Assembly: GCA_025055795.1 (NCBI GenBank)
Contig: JANWVV010000025.1
Coordinates: 1 to 60,705 of the forward strand
Length of the DNA: 60,705 nucleotides
Origin: Gemmataceae bacterium
Lineage (GTDB): Bacteria; Planctomycetota; Planctomycetia; Gemmatales; Gemmataceae
Reading direction: 5' to 3'
The notes beneath the pieces were generated by a model. The model worked only from the letters and a program-made list of their open reading frames with translations. It did no database searches and was not told where the DNA came from. The position numbers and the translations under genes are program-made. This document shows positions 28,152 to 36,521 of this stretch, piece by piece. Numbering within the stretch: position 1 is the stretch's first letter; every line of letters starts with the position of its first letter.

Positions 28152-29069
28152 ATGGTTGAGGTACGGATACCTTTCAGGCGATACGGATGGCTGGTGTGGC
28201 TGGGAGTGGGAGGCGGTGTGCTAGCCGCAGGGCTCATCCCGCAGGGGGTAGCGGGAGATGCCAGCCAGGTGGTGGCGGGGGCCCGGGGGGGATCGGTTTT
28301 GCCGCCACGCTTCCGCTGGACAGCCGGTCAGAACCTGATGTACAAGCTGCGACAGCGTACGGTCGTGGAGGAAACGTATCTGGACGAACAACGGCGTCAG
28401 CAACAACGGCATACTTTCAACGATTTACAACTCACACGGCAATGGACGGTGCAAGCGGTGGACGCTAACGGAATCGCGACGTTGCAGATGCAGATTGTGC
28501 AGGTGCGTTCCGAGTGGCGGCGGGACAATGACGAGCCGGTGATCCGTGACTCTAACCAGACGGAGCACGCGCGGGAAATGGCCTCGTTTTTGAATCGTCC
28601 CATTGTGAACCTGCGTTTGGACGCCCTGGGACGACTGGTCGAGGTGAAGGAAGCGGTGGGCAGTTCGGCCCAGCGGCTGGAGGCGGAGCTACCCTTCCGC
28701 CTGGTTTTACCCGAGGGAAAATGGGAAGCGGGTCAGAGCTGGCAGCGAGCTGTGAAGGTCAAGGTCGAGCCTCCGTTGGGCGTCGGGGATAGCTATTGGC
28801 TGGAGCAGAAGTATACTCTAGGCCGCCAGGAGGGAACGATCGCGACCATCGAGGTAACCACCCGCTGGCGTGAGGCTCCCCCCTTGGCCGAGCAACCCGC
28901 TGTGTTGCCCTTTCTATGGCAGGGGGAAATTTATTTTGACCTCGAGCTGGGACAATATGCGGGAGCACGGCTGCGGATTGAGCAGGACCTGCGGGACCAC
29001 GCCGGGCCCGGCAGCCGTTACAGTTATCGCAGCACGCTCCAGGAGGAACGGTTGCGGCCGGACCGCTGA
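28152..29069 (+). CDS. Secreted conserved hypothetical protein (DUF6263-like)
   Basis: A 305-residue protein with an N-terminal signal segment (YGWLVWLGVGGGVLAAGLI) and a beta-rich exported domain. The domain begins FRWTAGQNLMYKLRQRTVVEE and runs through alternating strands (TRQWTVQAVDANGIATLQMQI, NLRLDALGRLVEVKE, PFRLVLPEGKWEAGQSW). This architecture, a quantity measured against a 'weight' of strands with a central PEGKWEAGQSW, resembles DUF6263-type secreted proteins of planctomycetes and Bacteroidetes; the match is by eye and tentative. No enzyme motif is visible. ATG 28152 has GAGG ten bases upstream, and a strong promoter candidate lies about 215 bases before it. It is convergent with the FAH-family gene. 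Confidence 0.65.
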   Translation: MVEVRIPFRRYGWLVWLGVGGGVLAAGLIPQGVAGDASQVVAGARGGSVLPPRFRWTAGQNLMYKLRQRTVVEETYLDEQRRQQQRHTFNDLQLTRQWTVQAVDANGIATLQMQIVQVRSEWRRDNDEPVIRDSNQTEHAREMASFLNRPIVNLRLDALGRLVEVKEAVGSSAQRLEAELPFRLVLPEGKWEAGQSWQRAVKVKVEPPLGVGDSYWLEQKYTLGRQEGTIATIEVTTRWREAPPLAEQPAVLPFLWQGEIYFDLELGQYAGARLRIEQDLRDHAGPGSRYSYRSTLQEERLRPDR

Positions 29070-29149
29070 ATGATGCATGGACATCCGAACGTTGCTTGCC
29101 GGCGGTCGTTCTTGTCGCCAGTTGCCGCCGTCGGGAGGAAAAACGCGTT

Positions 29150-30022
29150 TCAGCTTTCGGCAACACACGGGTTACGCAGAATGCCGATTTTCTCGATTTC
29201 GACTTCGACGACGTCACCGGGCTGAAGGAGGATGGGGGGGTTACGGGCGATGCCGACGCCGGGAGGCGTGCCGGTGAAGATCAGGTCCCCCGGCTCCAAA
29301 GTCATGACCTGGGACAGGTAAGCCAGCAGGTGGGGAACGCCGAAGATGAATTCGCGGGTGTTGGAATCTTGCAGGGTAATGCCGTTGCGGCGTAGCCGGA
29401 TCTGCAAGTTGTGGGGATCGGTAATTTCGTCCGCAGTGACCAGCACCGGTCCTACGGGAGCAAAGGTATCGAAAGTTTTGCCAATGATCCACTGTTTTTC
29501 TTCTCCGCGGAATTGCCAGTCGCGGGCGCTGACATCGTGGCCACAGGTATAACCGCCGACATAATCGAAGGCGCGGGCGTCGTTGGGAATGTGTTTGCCC
29601 GTTTTGCCGATGACGATGACCAGTTCCGCCTCGTAGTCGACTTTGCGGGCGACTTTAGGCAGCCGGATGGGATCACCGTGGGCGATAAGGGCATTACGGA
29701 ATTTGCCAAACAGGACTGGCTCCTCGGGAATGGCTTTGCCCCCCTCGCGGGCGTGGTCACGGTAGTTCAAACCGATGCACAGGATTTTGCCCGGTTCGGG
29801 AATGGGAGGCAACAGGCGGACCGTGTGCGGGGGATACGCCACGGCCTGAGGCGAAGCCGCCACTTCCGCGGCCAGGCGTCGCAGAGCAGGTGCAGCGGCT
29901 AGCAAGGTTTTGACACAAGCGGGCAAGCCGGGTTCACTCGCCTGCAAATCGACGAAGTATCCGTCAGGTCGTTCCACAGCGGCCCGTGGACCGTGCGGAG
30001 TCAGAATTGTCGCCAAACGCAT
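29150..30022 (-). CDS. Fumarylacetoacetate hydrolase family protein
   Basis: A 290-residue FAH-superfamily enzyme. The N-terminal ~70 residues form the usual small domain. The catalytic domain begins ILCIGLNYRDHAREGG and contains the metal-binding residues in DYEAELVIVIGK, then YTCGHDVSARDWQ, GKTFDTFAPVGPVLV and the C-terminal FTGTPPGVG. Such enzymes hydrolyse or decarboxylate beta-diketo acids, for example in the breakdown of aromatic compounds or sugars (2-keto-3-deoxy-L-fuconate/arabonate pathways), or act as oxaloacetate decarboxylases. Without pathway neighbours the substrate is open. ATG 30022 is preceded by AAGGAGG at 12 bases. Confidence 0.9.
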   Translation of the reverse strand: MRLATILTPHGPRAAVERPDGYFVDLQASEPGLPACVKTLLAAAPALRRLAAEVAASPQAVAYPPHTVRLLPPIPEPGKILCIGLNYRDHAREGGKAIPEEPVLFGKFRNALIAHGDPIRLPKVARKVDYEAELVIVIGKTGKHIPNDARAFDYVGGYTCGHDVSARDWQFRGEEKQWIIGKTFDTFAPVGPVLVTADEITDPHNLQIRLRRNGITLQDSNTREFIFGVPHLLAYLSQVMTLEPGDLIFTGTPPGVGIARNPPILLQPGDVVEVEIEKIGILRNPCVAES

Positions 30023-30221
30023 GGTTTGCTTGTTCCTCCTTCGGCTGCCAATGCCCCCTTACCGGACCATCGTCACGGCAAGGATGGGAATATTGAATAC
30101 GGAAAAAGCCGGCAGCGGCGAGCTAGTATCTGCGGAGCACTTGGATAGGCACTATGAGGCCGAACAACTGGTGTCTTATTTGATATTGAAGTAATGCCGA
30201 GGTGAATCTGGCCCGTGCGGA

Positions 30222-31946
30222 TCACGGCAGCGGCTGGGAGCGTGCGAGATGCTCACGGAACAGTTGCAAAGCGGCATAGCGGACAGCGTCGTAGCGGGGA
30301 TCATCCAGGGGTGTGGCCGCGGTTTGGGCAGGCAAGCGGAGGGTGAACAGCTCCAGTTGCCGTTTTAATTCGGTCCGGGCAGTAGTCGTCAGAGGGATTT
30401 CCCAGCCGGGATCGGGTCGCAGGCCCCACTCATCGGTCGGCTGACTGTCCGGGAAGCGGTGGCGGGGCCTGCCGTTAGGGCGAAGCATCAGCCCCGTGCT
30501 GACGCGAAGCTGGAACTGGGCCAGTTCCAGTCTGACAGCGGATTGTACCGCGGCACGTCCCGCACTGCGTTGTCCAGCAAGCAGGCCACGCCGATGATCG
30601 CGGAGGGCCGCGGCAATCACCTCGCCGCCGCCGAGTGTTTCCGGACCGATGAGAATAAGCAACGCAGGCAGACGCTGACCGGCTTGGAGCGGTAAGGTGC
30701 GCAATTCCTGGGCCGGCTGTTGACGCGATACCACTCGGGCGACCAAAGTGTCGGCGGGCAAAAACAGACTGACAATTTCCAAAGCACTCTGGACGTAACC
30801 ACCGGGGCACCAACGCAGGTCCAGGATCAGGCCGCGGCACTCCTGCTGGAGCAACTCGGTGAGGGCAGCGCGCATCTGTGCGCTGGCGTGCTGCTCCAGC
30901 GGTCCCAACCGCACATAGCCGATCCGTGCCGGCCGATCCAGCCACCAGTCCCACGAGCCGTCGCGCAACCGCTGTACGCCGAAGATACATTCCTGCGGAT
31001 AGGGCCCCGGTTGCAAGCGTACGTCAAACCGTTTGTTTCCTCGTTTGACCGTCAAGGTGCACTGAGGCTGTCGCGGCTGACCGGTCAGCGGATCCAGTTC
31101 CAAGGCTGGAAAGGCCCATTGCCGGAACAACTGCAGAGCATTTTCCGGTGTGATGGCCGTGCCGGAGAGATGGCTAATCCAATCACCGGGAAGCAGGCCC
31201 GCCTGGTGTGCTGGACTCCCCGGAATCACTCGCCGGATTCGCCACGGAAAATGGGCCGGGCCAGACAGCCGATCGAAACTGACAACGGAACCGATGTAAC
31301 CACCCCAGTTTTCGGTAGGCTGTCCACTCAAGGCCTGAACCCACTGCCAGGCCAGCCAGTGGAGACCTTGGACCCCTTCCAGTTCCAAGCCGACGCCGAA
31401 GTCCATCTCGGTCCCCAGGGGACGGGTCAGTCCCGGCGTCTCCCAGGTGACGCTGCAGTGGCCGTGGGTCGCTTCACTCAACCCACGCAGGCCTAGCAGC
31501 AGCGAATAGGGGCCAGACAAATGGGGATGATCCCCCAATCGCTGACGCGTTTCGATCAGAAAGTGCACGCGCTCGGCTGGCGTATCTGCCAGGCGAACTA
31601 GCCGTTGCCGGACCGCCGGCGGCATCTGCTGGCCTGTGACGGCGTACCACTGTTCCACAACCCCGGCTATCAGTTCCTTCTCGGTTTTCGGTTCGAATAG
31701 CATACCGCTGACCTGGCGAGCCACCCGCTCCAGGATAACGGCCAGTTCACGCACCTGGCGGGCATTCAGGACAGTACCAGTATCAGCAGAGGAGGAGGTG
31801 GAGGAAGCGATGGGCGGGGGTCCAGCAGGAACGGGCCACACTACTACGCTCAGCAGCACGATTACACACCCGGCACTGATGCCGACACGCATCGCACCGG
31901 CGCTGCCCCTGCAACGCTCCGCCGCCCCGCGATCCCGATTGCTCAT
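30222..31946 (-). CDS. S41-family (C-terminal processing protease-like) PDZ protein lacking the catalytic dyad
   Basis: A secreted protein of 574 residues with an N-terminal signal or anchor (about 20-42), a helical region, a PDZ domain (about 230-310, RRVIPGSPAHQAGLLPGDWI) and a peptidase S41 domain (GYVRLGPLEQH, GLILDLRWCPGG). In the active-site stretch the family has SASASE followed 25 residues later by GKG; here it reads TLGGGE and SAGRAAVQ. The nucleophile position is Gly439 and the general-base Lys position is Arg464, with alignment otherwise gap-free. It is therefore probably a non-proteolytic member, perhaps a binding or regulatory protein. ATG 31946 has GGGGGAAGGA just upstream; ATG 31892 is an alternative. 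It is divergent from the STAS gene. Confidence 0.85.
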   Translation of the reverse strand: MSNRDRGAAERCRGSAGAMRVGISAGCVIVLLSVVVWPVPAGPPPIASSTSSSADTGTVLNARQVRELAVILERVARQVSGMLFEPKTEKELIAGVVEQWYAVTGQQMPPAVRQRLVRLADTPAERVHFLIETRQRLGDHPHLSGPYSLLLGLRGLSEATHGHCSVTWETPGLTRPLGTEMDFGVGLELEGVQGLHWLAWQWVQALSGQPTENWGGYIGSVVSFDRLSGPAHFPWRIRRVIPGSPAHQAGLLPGDWISHLSGTAITPENALQLFRQWAFPALELDPLTGQPRQPQCTLTVKRGNKRFDVRLQPGPYPQECIFGVQRLRDGSWDWWLDRPARIGYVRLGPLEQHASAQMRAALTELLQQECRGLILDLRWCPGGYVQSALEIVSLFLPADTLVARVVSRQQPAQELRTLPLQAGQRLPALLILIGPETLGGGEVIAAALRDHRRGLLAGQRSAGRAAVQSAVRLELAQFQLRVSTGLMLRPNGRPRHRFPDSQPTDEWGLRPDPGWEIPLTTTARTELKRQLELFTLRLPAQTAATPLDDPRYDAVRYAALQLFREHLARSQPLP

Positions 31947-32458
31947 TCCTTCCCCCTGTTTCGGACCCGTATCCCTCCTGCCGCAAACCGTGTCTGCTAT
32001 TCACTTTGGCTTGGGTCCCGCATGGGTGCAAGCGAAATGATCAGGAAAGATACAACCACAAACAGAGACGGACATTGCTGCCCTGCGGATCACGTTCCGA
32101 AAGATCGCTCCGCGTAGAAAATGGCCCGTTGGCATGCAGCCGAAAATGGCAATCATCCGTTCTGTTTTATTGCTATTCTGCCTGAAGAAGCGGTGAGTCC
32201 CTGGTTGTTATCCGACTTATGCAGCCTCTGCTGAACGGATCCTGCTAGTGCGGCTGGAGGTTCCAGCAAGCAAAATTGGCTTGGGTCATCTTGACAGGGG
32301 TAGCAGTAGGTACAAAGATGCAATTTGATGTCGGTGAAAATAGGTGGGGTGCAACCAGAAAGGGAGTTGGGTTCTAAGCAGGCCAACGGGGCTAGTCTCC
32401 AGAGAGCCACGGGGCGGAATCAATACACCCATATTTCCTGAGACTTGAGGTGTTGTCC
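31947..32458. other. Divergent gap before the STAS gene
   Basis: About 510 bases lie between the S41-like gene and the STAS gene, which point away from each other. No open frame of convincing composition, RNA gene or repeat is visible. Promoters for both genes should lie here but no consensus pair is obvious. Confidence 0.35.
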
Positions 32459-32824
32459 ATGGCAGGTGAAACAACTCGTCGCCGGCGACTGGAGGTCGAG
32501 GACATTGGCGATATCGCCGTTGTAAACTTTGTGGATAAAAAAATACTGGACGAGCAGAACATTCAGTTGATCGGCGATGACCTGTTCCGTCTGGTCGACG
32601 AATTGGGGCGGCGTAAGCTGCTTTTGAACTTTGGGAACGTGGAGTTCATGTCCAGCGCGGCCCTGGGCAAGTTAATTACCCTGCACCGCAAGCTACAGGC
32701 AGTCCAGGGTAAACTAGTGTTGTGTAACATAGCCAAGGACATTCTGGAGGTATTTAAAATCACCAAGCTGGACCGCATTCTGACCATCGTGCCGGACGAG
32801 CAGGCCGGTCTGCAGGCTTTTTGA
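32459..32824 (+). CDS. STAS-domain anti-sigma factor antagonist
   Basis: A 121-residue protein made of a single STAS domain. It has the opening strand DIAVVNFVDKKILDEQNI, the conserved LLLNFGNVEFMSSAALGKLI segment with Ser65/Ser66 at the position of the regulatory phosphoserine loop, and the closing LVLCNIAKDILEVFKITKLD helix. Proteins of this type bind an RsbW-like kinase in the unphosphorylated state and free the sigma factor or other target. ATG 32459 has GAGG eight bases upstream. The RsbW-like kinase gene follows after 119 bases, making a partner-switching pair. No PP2C phosphatase or sigma-B-like factor is adjacent. Confidence 0.9.
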   Translation: MAGETTRRRRLEVEDIGDIAVVNFVDKKILDEQNIQLIGDDLFRLVDELGRRKLLLNFGNVEFMSSAALGKLITLHRKLQAVQGKLVLCNIAKDILEVFKITKLDRILTIVPDEQAGLQAF

Positions 32825-32943
32825 CTGGCGATCATCACTCTGAAGAAAATATGCTAATTTGAGGGTGGAGAATTCCATGCCCGGCCGACGGCATCAGCCG
32901 CTAAACCGGGTATCGTTCCCTAACGCCCAGCCGACGAAAGCCC

Positions 32944-33366
32944 ATGAGCGTCCAGCATGAACTAAGCATCCCTAGCGACCTGTCCGAAGCGCGTCGGATC
33001 CAGTGCCTGGTGGAAGAAGCCCTGCAACAATGGGGCTACTCCGAGCATGATATTTTCGCCGTCAAACTGGCCTTGGAAGAAGCATTGGTCAACGCCATGA
33101 AACATGGCAACCAGATGGATCCGGACAAAAAAGTGCATATTCGCTTCGCTGTAAACGACCGACAGTTTGAAATCCACATCGCCGATGAAGGCCCTGGGTT
33201 TAACCCGGACGAAGTGCCTGACCCGACCGATCCCGAGAATCTGGAGCGACCGTGCGGGCGTGGCCTGCTCCTGATGCGGGGCTTCATGACCCACGTCGAA
33301 TACACGCCCCCCGGCAACGCCGTACGGATGGTCAAGGTGCGTGATGGCGCCGCACCATCGCCATAG
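32944..33366 (+). CDS. RsbW-like serine kinase / anti-sigma factor
   Basis: A 140-residue GHKL-fold ATP-binding protein of the HATPase_c_2 group. The N box is ALEEALVNAMKHGN, the G1 box is IADEGPGFNPDEVPDP and the glycine-rich lid reads GRGLLLMRGFM. It has no HisKA domain, which marks it as a serine kinase of the RsbW/SpoIIAB kind acting on the STAS protein encoded just upstream. The sigma factor or other partner it controls cannot be named; an ECF sigma gene sits 5 kb away but with its own membrane anti-sigma candidate. ATG 32944 is the natural start of the domain. Confidence 0.9.
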   Translation: MSVQHELSIPSDLSEARRIQCLVEEALQQWGYSEHDIFAVKLALEEALVNAMKHGNQMDPDKKVHIRFAVNDRQFEIHIADEGPGFNPDEVPDPTDPENLERPCGRGLLLMRGFMTHVEYTPPGNAVRMVKVRDGAAPSP

Positions 33367-33462
33367 ATGATCCGCCCGAGGTGCCCCTGCCTCCCGCAGT
33401 CGATCGTTCTCATCCCCGCAAGTTTTATTTTTCTTTTTCGTCCCCCGTTTTTTTCCTACAGC

Positions 33463-34455
33463 ATGATAAACATCACATCTCCTTTGTCCCAGTGTACGAA
33501 ACCCCTAGTGTCCGCGGATGAGGAGCTGCCAGCTACACTACGCCGCGGAGGATATCGTGCGGTACTGTTCGATTTCGATGGTACCCTATCCCTCCTACGC
33601 GCGGGTTGGCCCGCTGTGATGACCGAGGTGCTCTGCGAGGCCTGGTACACTGCCGGCCTGTCCACCACCGACGTTACGCAGCTCCGCCGCCAACTCCTGC
33701 ACCTGGTATTGTCAACCAATGGCATGCCCCCCCTGCGGCAAATGGAACTGTTTGCCGAACTGGTGCGCAGCAACGGCGGTGTACCACCATCACCGCTACA
33801 GTGTGCCACTATTTATCAGCAACGCTTGCAACAGCGGTTGCGTCAACGCTACGAGCAGATTCGTCAAGGGAAAACACCGGCTGAACGCTGGCTGGTGCCC
33901 GGTACCCAGCAAGTACTCGAAGCGTTGCACCGACGCGGGCTATTGCTGTTTCTGCTCAGCGGCACCGACTATGAGCAGGTTCAAACCGAGGCTGAGTTGT
34001 TAGGCCTGGCTCCTTTCTTTGCGCAGCGATTGTTCGCCCCCAAAGGTCAGGAGGCAGTGGCCTTTTCCAAAGGGCAGGTCGTCGACCAGATCCTGCAAAC
34101 GTACCGTCTGCAAGGAGGCGAACTTCTCGGCATCGGCGATGGTGTAGTGGAAACCCGCGAAGTCAAGCGGGTGGGAGGCACGGCGATCGGTCTGGCCAGT
34201 GCCGAGACGGTAGCACCGGATACCAGCTCCCCCGGCGCGATGTCCGTAACGGCGAAAGATCCCTCCTTTCTTTCCGATCCTCTGGTAGCGGACAAGGCCG
34301 AACGATTAGCGGCAGCCGGTGCTGATTGGATCATCCCTGATTATCACCGTGTCATGCCGCAGTTGCTCGCTTTGGTGGACGGAACTGTCCCTACTAACGA
34401 CTCTCCGTCGCAACCCTCGTGTCCCGAGGCACCCGGAACCACACCGAGCGAATAA
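33463..34455 (+). CDS. HAD-superfamily phosphatase
   Basis: A 330-residue hydrolase with the HAD motif I VLFDFDGTLSLLR, a helical cap domain (about residues 60-140), motif II LFLLSGTDYEQ, a motif III lysine in the FSKGQVV region and motif IV GIGDGVVETREVKR. The layout is that of phosphoglycolate phosphatase-like enzymes, acting on a small phosphorylated metabolite. Its C-terminal 60 residues end in a polar tail. The start is unsure: the frame opens at 33367 right after the RsbW gene, but residues before ATG 33463 are hydrophobic and unlike the family; GTG 33508 is also possible. It probably shares a transcript with the STAS and RsbW genes. Confidence 0.8.
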   Translation: MINITSPLSQCTKPLVSADEELPATLRRGGYRAVLFDFDGTLSLLRAGWPAVMTEVLCEAWYTAGLSTTDVTQLRRQLLHLVLSTNGMPPLRQMELFAELVRSNGGVPPSPLQCATIYQQRLQQRLRQRYEQIRQGKTPAERWLVPGTQQVLEALHRRGLLLFLLSGTDYEQVQTEAELLGLAPFFAQRLFAPKGQEAVAFSKGQVVDQILQTYRLQGGELLGIGDGVVETREVKRVGGTAIGLASAETVAPDTSSPGAMSVTAKDPSFLSDPLVADKAERLAAAGADWIIPDYHRVMPQLLALVDGTVPTNDSPSQPSCPEAPGTTPSE

Positions 34456-34549
34456 AACCGGCTTGGCACCTTTAGTGAAGGTAGCAGGATTGTCTGTCGT
34501 TGTCCTTATCATGGCTGATCGCGGAGCGAGCGGCATACCAGCTGGCACT

Positions 34550-36145
34550 TCAGTAGCGGGGATCAGCCAGGATTTCTTCACTGAGCAGTGGGTCGTTGAC
34601 GGTGGTAATGCCTGCCTGGTCGTCCCATTCGAGGTGCGGCAGGAATTCGTGCATGGCTTTGTGGATCAGATCACGGATATCCAGAAAGGCGGCCACGCAG
34701 TCGGGGTCGAATTGTCGGCCGGCCTGTCGCTCCAGTTCCAGGAATGCCCAGGTATACGAGCGGGGGCGATTGCTGGCATGGTAGGGACGTGGTGAGGTGA
34801 TCGCATCGAAAGCGTCGGCCACAGCTACAATACGGGCCAGGTAAGGAATTTCCGTACCGGCCAGCCGATCGGGATAACCCGTTCCGTCCCAACGTTCGTG
34901 ATGATGACGGACAATGGGAATGATAGGGGCCATCTCCGGTATGTTACTGAGGATTTCTGCTCCTTTGACAGTGTGGGTTTTCATCAACTCGTATTCAGCG
35001 GGGGTGAGCTTACCGGGCTTGCGCAAAATGGCGTCATCGATGCCGATTTTGCCAATGTCATGGAGCGGACTGCCTAGCCGGATGATTTCCGTGTGCTGTC
35101 GGTCCAGGCCCAATCGTTCGGCTAGTAACAACGCGTAACGGGTGACGCGTTGGGTGTGGCCACCGGTGTAGTCGTCCCGCAGCTCAACGGCTTGGGCCAG
35201 GGTAGTAATCGTCTTGAGGAACAGATCCCGCTGTTGTTGCAACAGCAAGGCACTTTCAATAGTGGCGGAAACATGGGCGGCCAGGGCGTCGGCCAGATGC
35301 AGGTCATCTTCAGTAAATGATTGGTGATCCAGACCTCTGTCCAAGTGCATTACACCCAAGCGGCGACGAGGCGTACGCAGCAATACACATATGACGCTGC
35401 CCATCGCTCCTTCGGATATACTCTGTCCTAGACGCGTGTCGCTATCCAATGCGGCGAAAGCGCTGTACAAAAGCGATACACCTGTCGAGAAACATCTTTG
35501 CGTTAGCTTTTTGGAGTAGAAGTGACTACTTCTAGCTGAATGGTGACCTGAGGCAGTAGCTACCAGCCGCCATTTAGGATTGGTTTCGCTCCCTTCAGCT
35601 AGTAAAATAGCCCCTCGTTGGGCAGCAAGCACACTAACGGCATCATTAAGGATGGCCCGGTAGAGGTCCTCGGGACAATGCGCATGCACGAAATGGTGCC
35701 CCGCCCGCAGCAGAGCCATCAATTGCTCACCCGGCCGCGGCATCTGATGCCGGTCAAAAGCTAAGCGACGAATCCCTTCTTCATATGTCGACGGTGTTGT
35801 CGCTAATATGTGTTGAGCCTTCGACGAAGGAAGCTCGTTTATTTCGCCACCTCCTTCGACTAGCAGGATTACCTTACCGAACTGTACAATATCGCGAGGA
35901 CGTAGAGGCTGCGGGAGTGTCCCAATCCGGACACCATTGACGTAGGTACCGTTGGTACTAGCCAGATCACGGACAAACCATCCGTCTGGCCCCAGGTTAA
36001 TCTCGGCATGCTGTCGACTGACCGAACTATCTTCCAATACCACCTCTAACGAGGCCAATCGGCCCACTCGCAAGAGGGAATCCGATTCCCACACCTTCCC
36101 CTTAACTGTTTCGCTAATGCCTCGGAGGCGGATCAGCCGTCCCAC
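34550..36145 (-). CDS. FHA-GAF-HD-GYP signalling protein (putative cyclic di-nucleotide phosphodiesterase)
   Basis: A 531-residue soluble protein with three domains. Residues 1-100 are an FHA domain with phosphothreonine-binding residues R29, S43, H46 and N65/N70 (VGRLASLEV, SRQHAEI, STNGTYVNG). Residues about 145-300 form a GAF-like sensor. Residues about 315-500 form an HD-GYP domain with H362/D363 in LHDIGKIG, HHHERWDGTGYPDR (GYP at 423-425) and VADAFDAITS, so the c-di-GMP phosphodiesterase site is intact. The combination would tie c-di-GMP or related nucleotide turnover to Ser/Thr kinase signalling. The start is GTG 36145, with AGGAG nine bases upstream. It faces the HAD gene and is single. 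Confidence 0.92.
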   Translation of the reverse strand: MGRLIRLRGISETVKGKVWESDSLLRVGRLASLEVVLEDSSVSRQHAEINLGPDGWFVRDLASTNGTYVNGVRIGTLPQPLRPRDIVQFGKVILLVEGGGEINELPSSKAQHILATTPSTYEEGIRRLAFDRHQMPRPGEQLMALLRAGHHFVHAHCPEDLYRAILNDAVSVLAAQRGAILLAEGSETNPKWRLVATASGHHSARSSHFYSKKLTQRCFSTGVSLLYSAFAALDSDTRLGQSISEGAMGSVICVLLRTPRRRLGVMHLDRGLDHQSFTEDDLHLADALAAHVSATIESALLLQQQRDLFLKTITTLAQAVELRDDYTGGHTQRVTRYALLLAERLGLDRQHTEIIRLGSPLHDIGKIGIDDAILRKPGKLTPAEYELMKTHTVKGAEILSNIPEMAPIIPIVRHHHERWDGTGYPDRLAGTEIPYLARIVAVADAFDAITSPRPYHASNRPRSYTWAFLELERQAGRQFDPDCVAAFLDIRDLIHKAMHEFLPHLEWDDQAGITTVNDPLLSEEILADPRY

Positions 36146-36521
36146 GGTCGGCTACTCCTATTTTTAACATCAGTTTTGTCCTAGGATCCACCGAAAAGAT
36201 GACTACAGTAGCGCTTTGAACCACTCTACAAACACTATACCCACAGTGTTACTGGTTGTGAACTATGGTTTCATCCGAGAAAATTATTTGCATCCCGCCC
36301 CTTCTGCTACTACACCCGAAAATACCTGTCTCCCCGTCAACCATTCGTAGATCCAACTCGGCTGTTTGATTAACACCCTACGTTCTCTCAAGACTAACAT
36401 CGAACGACAACAACTATAATCAGGCTCTCAAAGGGGATTAGGGAAAAAGTCGGATGGTAATAGAGAACATGGTAAAATCATATCCATGCCTGTCTACACT
36501 AAGATGCTGGCCTGATTGTAA
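36146..36521. other. AT-richer gap between two minus-strand genes
   Basis: This 376-base stretch lies between the end of the anti-sigma-like gene and the start of the FHA gene. It is clearly lower in GC than its surroundings and probably holds the FHA gene promoter. No gene or clear structure is visible. Confidence 0.4.
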
